A stretch of 23,365 nt of DNA from VMFP01 sp964630025. GTDB lineage: Bacteria > Patescibacteriota > Andersenbacteria > UBA10190 > CAIZMI01. Positions within the stretch are counted from its first letter, which is position 1. Every line of letters begins with the position of its first letter. The notes under the pieces are model-generated. The model was not told the DNA's origin and did no database searches. It saw only the letters and a list, made by a program, of their open reading frames with translations. The stretch is taken from assembly GCA_964630025.1 (NCBI GenBank), contig CAZVRG010000017.1:1-23365 (forward strand), read 5' to 3'. Positions 20,666 through 23,365 of this stretch are shown here, in pieces. Position numbers and translations under genes: made by a program.

Positions 20666-21010
20666 GTGTCCGCGCGGACCACGTTCTTTTTTCTGGTGCT
20701 GGTAGCGGCAGTGTTTGGTGCGGCAGGCGACGGACTTGCCAACGCTTGGGTGAAAGGGAAGAGCCAGTGGTGGGGCCTGCTTGGCGGCTTCGCGTGCATC
20801 AACATCGCGTTTGCGCTGTTTCTCCGCCTGCAGAAGTACGGCGACTACCTCTTCTATTCGGGGACCCTGTTCTTTGTGGTGAATTCCGTCCTCCTGTACT
20901 TCGTCAGCTATCGGTTCTTCCGCGAACGCCTCTCTCTCCAAACGTGGGCGGGCATTGCGATCATCGCGGTTGGCCTGATTGTGGCTGAGCTCGGGCGCGC
21001 AACGAAATAG
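20666..21010 (+). CDS. Small multidrug-resistance/EamA-like four-helix membrane protein
   Basis: 114 residues from a GTG at 20666, with AAAGGGGA 5 bases before it. Four membrane spans are visible (about 5-27, 35-54, 60-84, 90-109). GDGLANAWVKG in helix 1, and RERLSLQTWAGIAIIAVGLI near the last loop and helix, match the SMR/EamA half-transporter pattern. The conserved SMR helix-1 Glu is not obvious; Asp22 may take its place. It would work as an antiparallel dimer; the substrate is unknown. Own terminator directly after. Confidence 0.75.
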   Translation: MSARTTFFFLVLVAAVFGAAGDGLANAWVKGKSQWWGLLGGFACINIAFALFLRLQKYGDYLFYSGTLFFVVNSVLLYFVSYRFFRERLSLQTWAGIAIIAVGLIVAELGRATK

Positions 21011-21015
21011 GAATG

Positions 21016-21049
21016 AACTCGTGCGGTCTTCTCGCACGAGTTTCTTTTT
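21016..21049 (+). terminator. Rho-independent terminator after the SMR-like gene
   Basis: AACTCGTGCG (21016-21025) pairs with CGCACGAGTT (21033-21042), loop of 7, then TCTTTTT. Perfect 10-bp stem. Confidence 0.88.
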
Positions 21050-21070
21050 ATGCGTAAAGGGGACAGAGTG

Positions 21071-21079
21071 TGGTACCTT
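21071..21079 (+). promoter_or_regulatory. Possible extended -10 promoter of the DUF2156-like gene
   Basis: TGGTACCTT resembles the TGGTACACT boxes elsewhere and lies 19 bases before the ATG at 21099. Confidence 0.3.
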
Positions 21080-21098
21080 CTCGTAAAAGAGCGCGATA

Positions 21099-21990
21099 AT
21101 GATTCCGACATTTCCCAAATTCAAGAAGCTTGAACTTTCCGACCGTGCGGAAATTGAGCGTTTTACAAGTCAGTTTCCGCCGTACTCCGATTACAATTTC
21201 ACCAGTATGTGGTGCTGGGACACGAAGGGAGAGTTTCGCATTTCTTGGCTGAATCAAAACCTTGTCGTGCGCTTCGCTGATTATCTGACGGGAAAGCCGT
21301 TCTATTCGTATCTAGGAGAAAATGAGGAAGACGATACAGCGTCTCGTTTGCTCTTGCGTTCTCAGCAGCAAGGTCTCGAACCTTACTTACGATTACTACC
21401 AGAAACTTCAATTAAGAAAATCGCCTCCGGAAGGTTTTTAATTGAAGAGGATCGAGATAATTTTGATTATATTTTTTCGGTCGATAAATTGAGAACTTAT
21501 TCTGGAGGAAAGTTGGCACCAAAGCGCAATTATGCACGGCGTTTTATGCGAGAGTACAAATCAAGAGTCGAGTACCTGGATTTGAATGACAGGATGGTGC
21601 GAGAGCACTTATTGCGTTTGTTTTATATATGGGCCGATCAGAAGAAAATGCCAATATCTGAAATCGAAAACGAGTTGTTAGCGATGTCTCGTTTTTTGGG
21701 AACGCTTTCTCATTATTCAACAATGATGGCAGTGGGCGTATACGAGGGAAATTTTTTATGTGCGTTTTGGATTCTTGAAGCATTGGCTAATGGTTTTGCT
21801 ATTAGTCACTTTGAAAAGGCAGATGTTGGATCTTATGTGCGANNNNNNNNNNCAGGCAGCTGAATTTCTTTCCCAAAGACAGATAAAGATGATCAATTTA
21901 GAGCAGGATCTCGGTATTCCTGGGCTAAGAGAAGGAAAACTTGATTATGCTCCCGATGTATTTTTGAAAAAGTATGTTCTAACGATTTAA
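21099..21990 (+). CDS. DUF2156-like (phosphatidylglycerol lysyltransferase C-terminal type) protein, broken by a scaffold gap
   Basis: Before the gap: MIPTFPKFKKLELSDRAEIE, FPPYSDYNFTSMWCWDT, DYIFSVDKLRTYSGGKLAPK (RNYARRF follows) and FAISHFEKADVGSYV. After it: QAAEFLSQ, INLEQDLGIPGLREGKLDYA, PDVFLKKYVLTI, in another frame as drawn. These are hallmarks of the DUF2156/LPG-synthase C-terminal GNAT-like fold, which in relatives moves an aminoacyl group from tRNA to a lipid; others in the family have no known substrate. There is no membrane domain, so MprF-type flipping is absent. Length is about 295 residues plus the gap. AT-rich compared with its left neighbours. The N-run 21843-21852 hides perhaps a few residues. 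Confidence 0.8.
21843..21852. other. Scaffold gap (10 N)
   Basis: A run of ten N in the DUF2156-like gene. The frame before it is 0 and after it 1 relative to multiples of three, so the true gap length is not 10 or bases are missing. Confidence 0.95.
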
Positions 21991-22011
21991 GAACCCCCCA
22001 ACGCCAAAATC

Positions 22012-22020
22012 TGCTATACT
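22012..22020 (+). promoter_or_regulatory. Extended -10 promoter of the multi-pass membrane gene
   Basis: TGCTATACT fits TGnTATAAT well and ends 6 bases before the GTG at 22027, so the transcript is predicted to be leaderless. Confidence 0.5.
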
Positions 22021-22026
22021 TCTCCC

Positions 22027-22863
22027 GTGTGGAAAAGTCTTAAAGAGATGATTGTAAGAGACCGAATGGCGCAGGCCGTTCTTGCTCTTTTTGTGGTTTT
22101 AGGTGTTTGGTGGGTCTACCTCTCTCCATTTTCACCTCCCACCGACGAAAATCAGTTCAGTCGCTACGTCTGGGGGGCAAGTTATCAGCTGATCGCAATA
22201 TTGGGAGGCGTATGGGGGTTGACAGTGTCTCGATCTTGGGGTGGTTTCCGAAGCGTTGTCGGAAGGTCAATTGGGGCCTTCTCGCTTGGATTGCTCTTTC
22301 AGGCGTTTGGACAAAGTGTTTATAGTTTTTACAATCTGTTTCTTAAAGTTGAAGCCCCCTATCCTTCTCTTGGCGATATTGGCTTCTTTGGAAGTATTCC
22401 ACTCTATATCTATGGGGCGCTGCTTCTTGCTAAAGCATCCGGTGTAGCAGTCTCTTTAAGAACTTTTGCTAACAAAATGCAGGCAGTGGTTATTCCTTTA
22501 GTATTACTTGTGGTGTCTTATCTATTCTTTCTTAAAGATTACGAGTTTGATTTTTCTAACCTTTTACAAGTTTTACTTGATTTCGGTTATCCTCTCGGTC
22601 AAGCGTTGTACGTGGCTTTTGCCATTCTCACCTTTCTTCTTTCAAGAAGAACTTTGGGTGGAATGATGAAGGGGCCGGTTCTGCTGCTTATTGTTGCGCT
22701 TTTGGCGCAGTATGTTGCTGACTATAATTTCTTGTTTCAATTCAGTCGTGAGAGTTGGTATGTAGGCGGGTACGGAGATTTTCTATACTTATTTGCATAT
22801 CTCACAATGGCCTTAAGCCTTATCCGGCAACGGCAGGCTTTTCGAGAGCTTGCTGCAGCCTGA
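22027..22863 (+). CDS. Multi-pass membrane protein, sensor-domain-like
   Basis: 278 residues from a GTG. About eight membrane spans are visible (near 16-34, 50-66, 80-98, 116-134, 150-168, 185-207, 218-236, 250-265). PYPSLGDIGFFGSIPLYIYG and YNFLFQFSRESWYVGGYGDF resemble the P-x-P-S-x-x-D-x-x-[YF] pattern found in membrane input domains of some GGDEF/histidine-kinase proteins, but here no output domain is attached. It may sense a membrane signal and pass it to a separate partner such as the next gene, only 10 bases downstream. AT-rich. The function is inferred weakly. Confidence 0.7.
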   Translation: MWKSLKEMIVRDRMAQAVLALFVVLGVWWVYLSPFSPPTDENQFSRYVWGASYQLIAILGGVWGLTVSRSWGGFRSVVGRSIGAFSLGLLFQAFGQSVYSFYNLFLKVEAPYPSLGDIGFFGSIPLYIYGALLLAKASGVAVSLRTFANKMQAVVIPLVLLVVSYLFFLKDYEFDFSNLLQVLLDFGYPLGQALYVAFAILTFLLSRRTLGGMMKGPVLLLIVALLAQYVADYNFLFQFSRESWYVGGYGDFLYLFAYLTMALSLIRQRQAFRELAAA

Positions 22864-22873
22864 ATAATTTAAA

Positions 22874-23152
22874 ATGACGAATCTTGAAGAACTTGCTAGT
22901 AAGATCATACGCGAGCAGCAAACGGTTATTGGGCCGTTGGCTTGGTCGGAGGCTCGGAAGGTTCGAGGGCTAAAGGTTGATCCGCAGAGTCATTCCGTGG
23001 AAGTCGAAGGTGATCCGAAGCAGGCGCTGGAAGGACTGGTTGCCCAATACGAGCGGCTCTTTGGGCGCGCCTCGCGGGAAGTGTGCCGCGATGCGGTGCG
23101 GCCGCTGATCTCGCGCGTCCCGAAAGAAGAAGTTCCCGCGGTGCTGCGGTGA
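22874..23152 (+). CDS. Small hypothetical protein, 92 aa
   Basis: MTNLEELASKIIREQQTVIG, a variable middle (EARKVRGLKVDPQSHSVEVE), then PKQALEGLVAQYERLFGRAS and REVCRDAVRPLISRVPKEE. Soluble and mostly helical with a short beta pair in the middle. It is not placed in a family. Ten bases after the membrane protein stop, so it probably shares its transcript. Codon choice in the second half (GC-rich) differs from the AT-rich membrane gene. Ends in TGA at 23150-23152. Confidence 0.6.
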   Translation: MTNLEELASKIIREQQTVIGPLAWSEARKVRGLKVDPQSHSVEVEGDPKQALEGLVAQYERLFGRASREVCRDAVRPLISRVPKEEVPAVLR

Positions 23153-23157
23153 GAAGA

Positions 23158-23365
23158 ATGATCAGTGACTTAAGGATGTCGGCCACACGAGATCCAAAGC
23201 GTGACGCCATCCTCCGCGCGCTGTCGGGCAGCGAACGTGTGCGGCTCTCCTGCGAGCTGACAGATCTGTGCTTTGCGCTGATGCGCTCTGGCATTGCGGC
23301 CACACATCCGGAGTGGGGGAAGCAACAAGTCCAACACGAGGTTCTCCGGCGAATGGGGTACGGCG
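23158..23365 (+). CDS. Small helical protein, 3' partial at the window end
   Basis: The ATG at 23158 starts 5 bases after the previous stop; a second in-frame ATG is at 23176. Visible product: MISDLRMSATRDPKRDAILR, then SERVRLSCELTDLCFALMRS and GIAATHPEWGK, QQVQHEVLRRMGYG. The G-I-x-x-x-H-P-E/D-W and L-R-R-x-x-Y-G ending recalls small proteins often encoded beside nucleotidyltransferase toxins, such as Rv0078B-related antitoxins; this is a resemblance only. The partner would lie beyond the window. Confidence 0.5.
   Translation, partial: MISDLRMSATRDPKRDAILRALSGSERVRLSCELTDLCFALMRSGIAATHPEWGKQQVQHEVLRRMGYG

Noticed and set aside
1..23365. tRNA or rRNA genes
   Set aside because: No T-loop GGTTCRANYCC with matching acceptor stems and no rRNA signature was seen on reading; a covariance-model scan would be decisive.

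Overview
This window looks like a scaffold from a small-genome bacterium of the Patescibacteria (CPR), plausibly near Peregrinibacteria/Peribacteria. That placement is inference, from the gene set (PilT, Hsp20, Cys-to-Asp MurA, pyruvoyl-dependent arginine decarboxylase, many small anchored secreted proteins), the tight packing, and the many short palindromic and heptanucleotide repeats. Two runs of 10 N (5927-5936 and 21843-21852) are scaffold gaps. Each lies inside a gene, so reading frames across them cannot be trusted.

Layout. 1-1376: the 3' part of a surface/adhesin-like beta-sandwich protein and a small secreted carboxypeptidase-regulatory-like protein. 1433-1840: an unknown minus-strand gene, divergent from valS (1912-4632). 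valS carries three repeat-derived in-frame insertions. 4695-6349: pilT (minus) and an hsp20 gene (plus) diverge from a repeat-rich promoter region. 6431-8276: a membrane-anchored FAM173-like methyltransferase overlaps murA. 8298-8413: three consecutive hairpins. 8490-10178: a secreted M23 + CHAP peptidoglycan hydrolase. 10337-11917: a secreted pseudo-protease/TPR protein interrupted by an in-frame TGA. 12209-13027: a small membrane protein, a structured hairpin plus terminator, and a pyruvoyl-dependent arginine decarboxylase. 13071-15407: two membrane-anchored Cys-rich small proteins flanking a methyltransferase and a NUDIX hydrolase.

15733-20211 is an all-minus-strand block that is visibly more AT-rich than the housekeeping part. 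It holds a histidine phosphatase, a NUDIX hydrolase, a thymidylate-kinase-like enzyme, a GT2 glycosyltransferase, a methyltransferase and a NodB polysaccharide deacetylase. Hairpins subdivide it, and the last three genes are chained by ATGA overlaps. It is bracketed by two 5' fragments of related paaK-like genes (15526-15796 and 20384-20473). The right one is fused to the C-terminal end of an rve-type transposase. This is either a genomic-island scar or a chimeric assembly join. The right end (20666-23365) has an SMR/EamA-like transporter, a DUF2156-like protein broken by the second gap, a multi-pass membrane sensor-like protein, a small unknown protein and the start of another small protein.

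Themes. Cell-wall synthesis and remodelling (MurA, M23/CHAP, GT2/NodB), surface display and pili, and nucleotide-handling enzymes dominate. Several promoters have an extended -10 box of the type TGnTAYACT only 6-11 bases before the start codon, suggesting frequent leaderless or near-leaderless transcripts. I found no tRNA, rRNA or CRISPR array.
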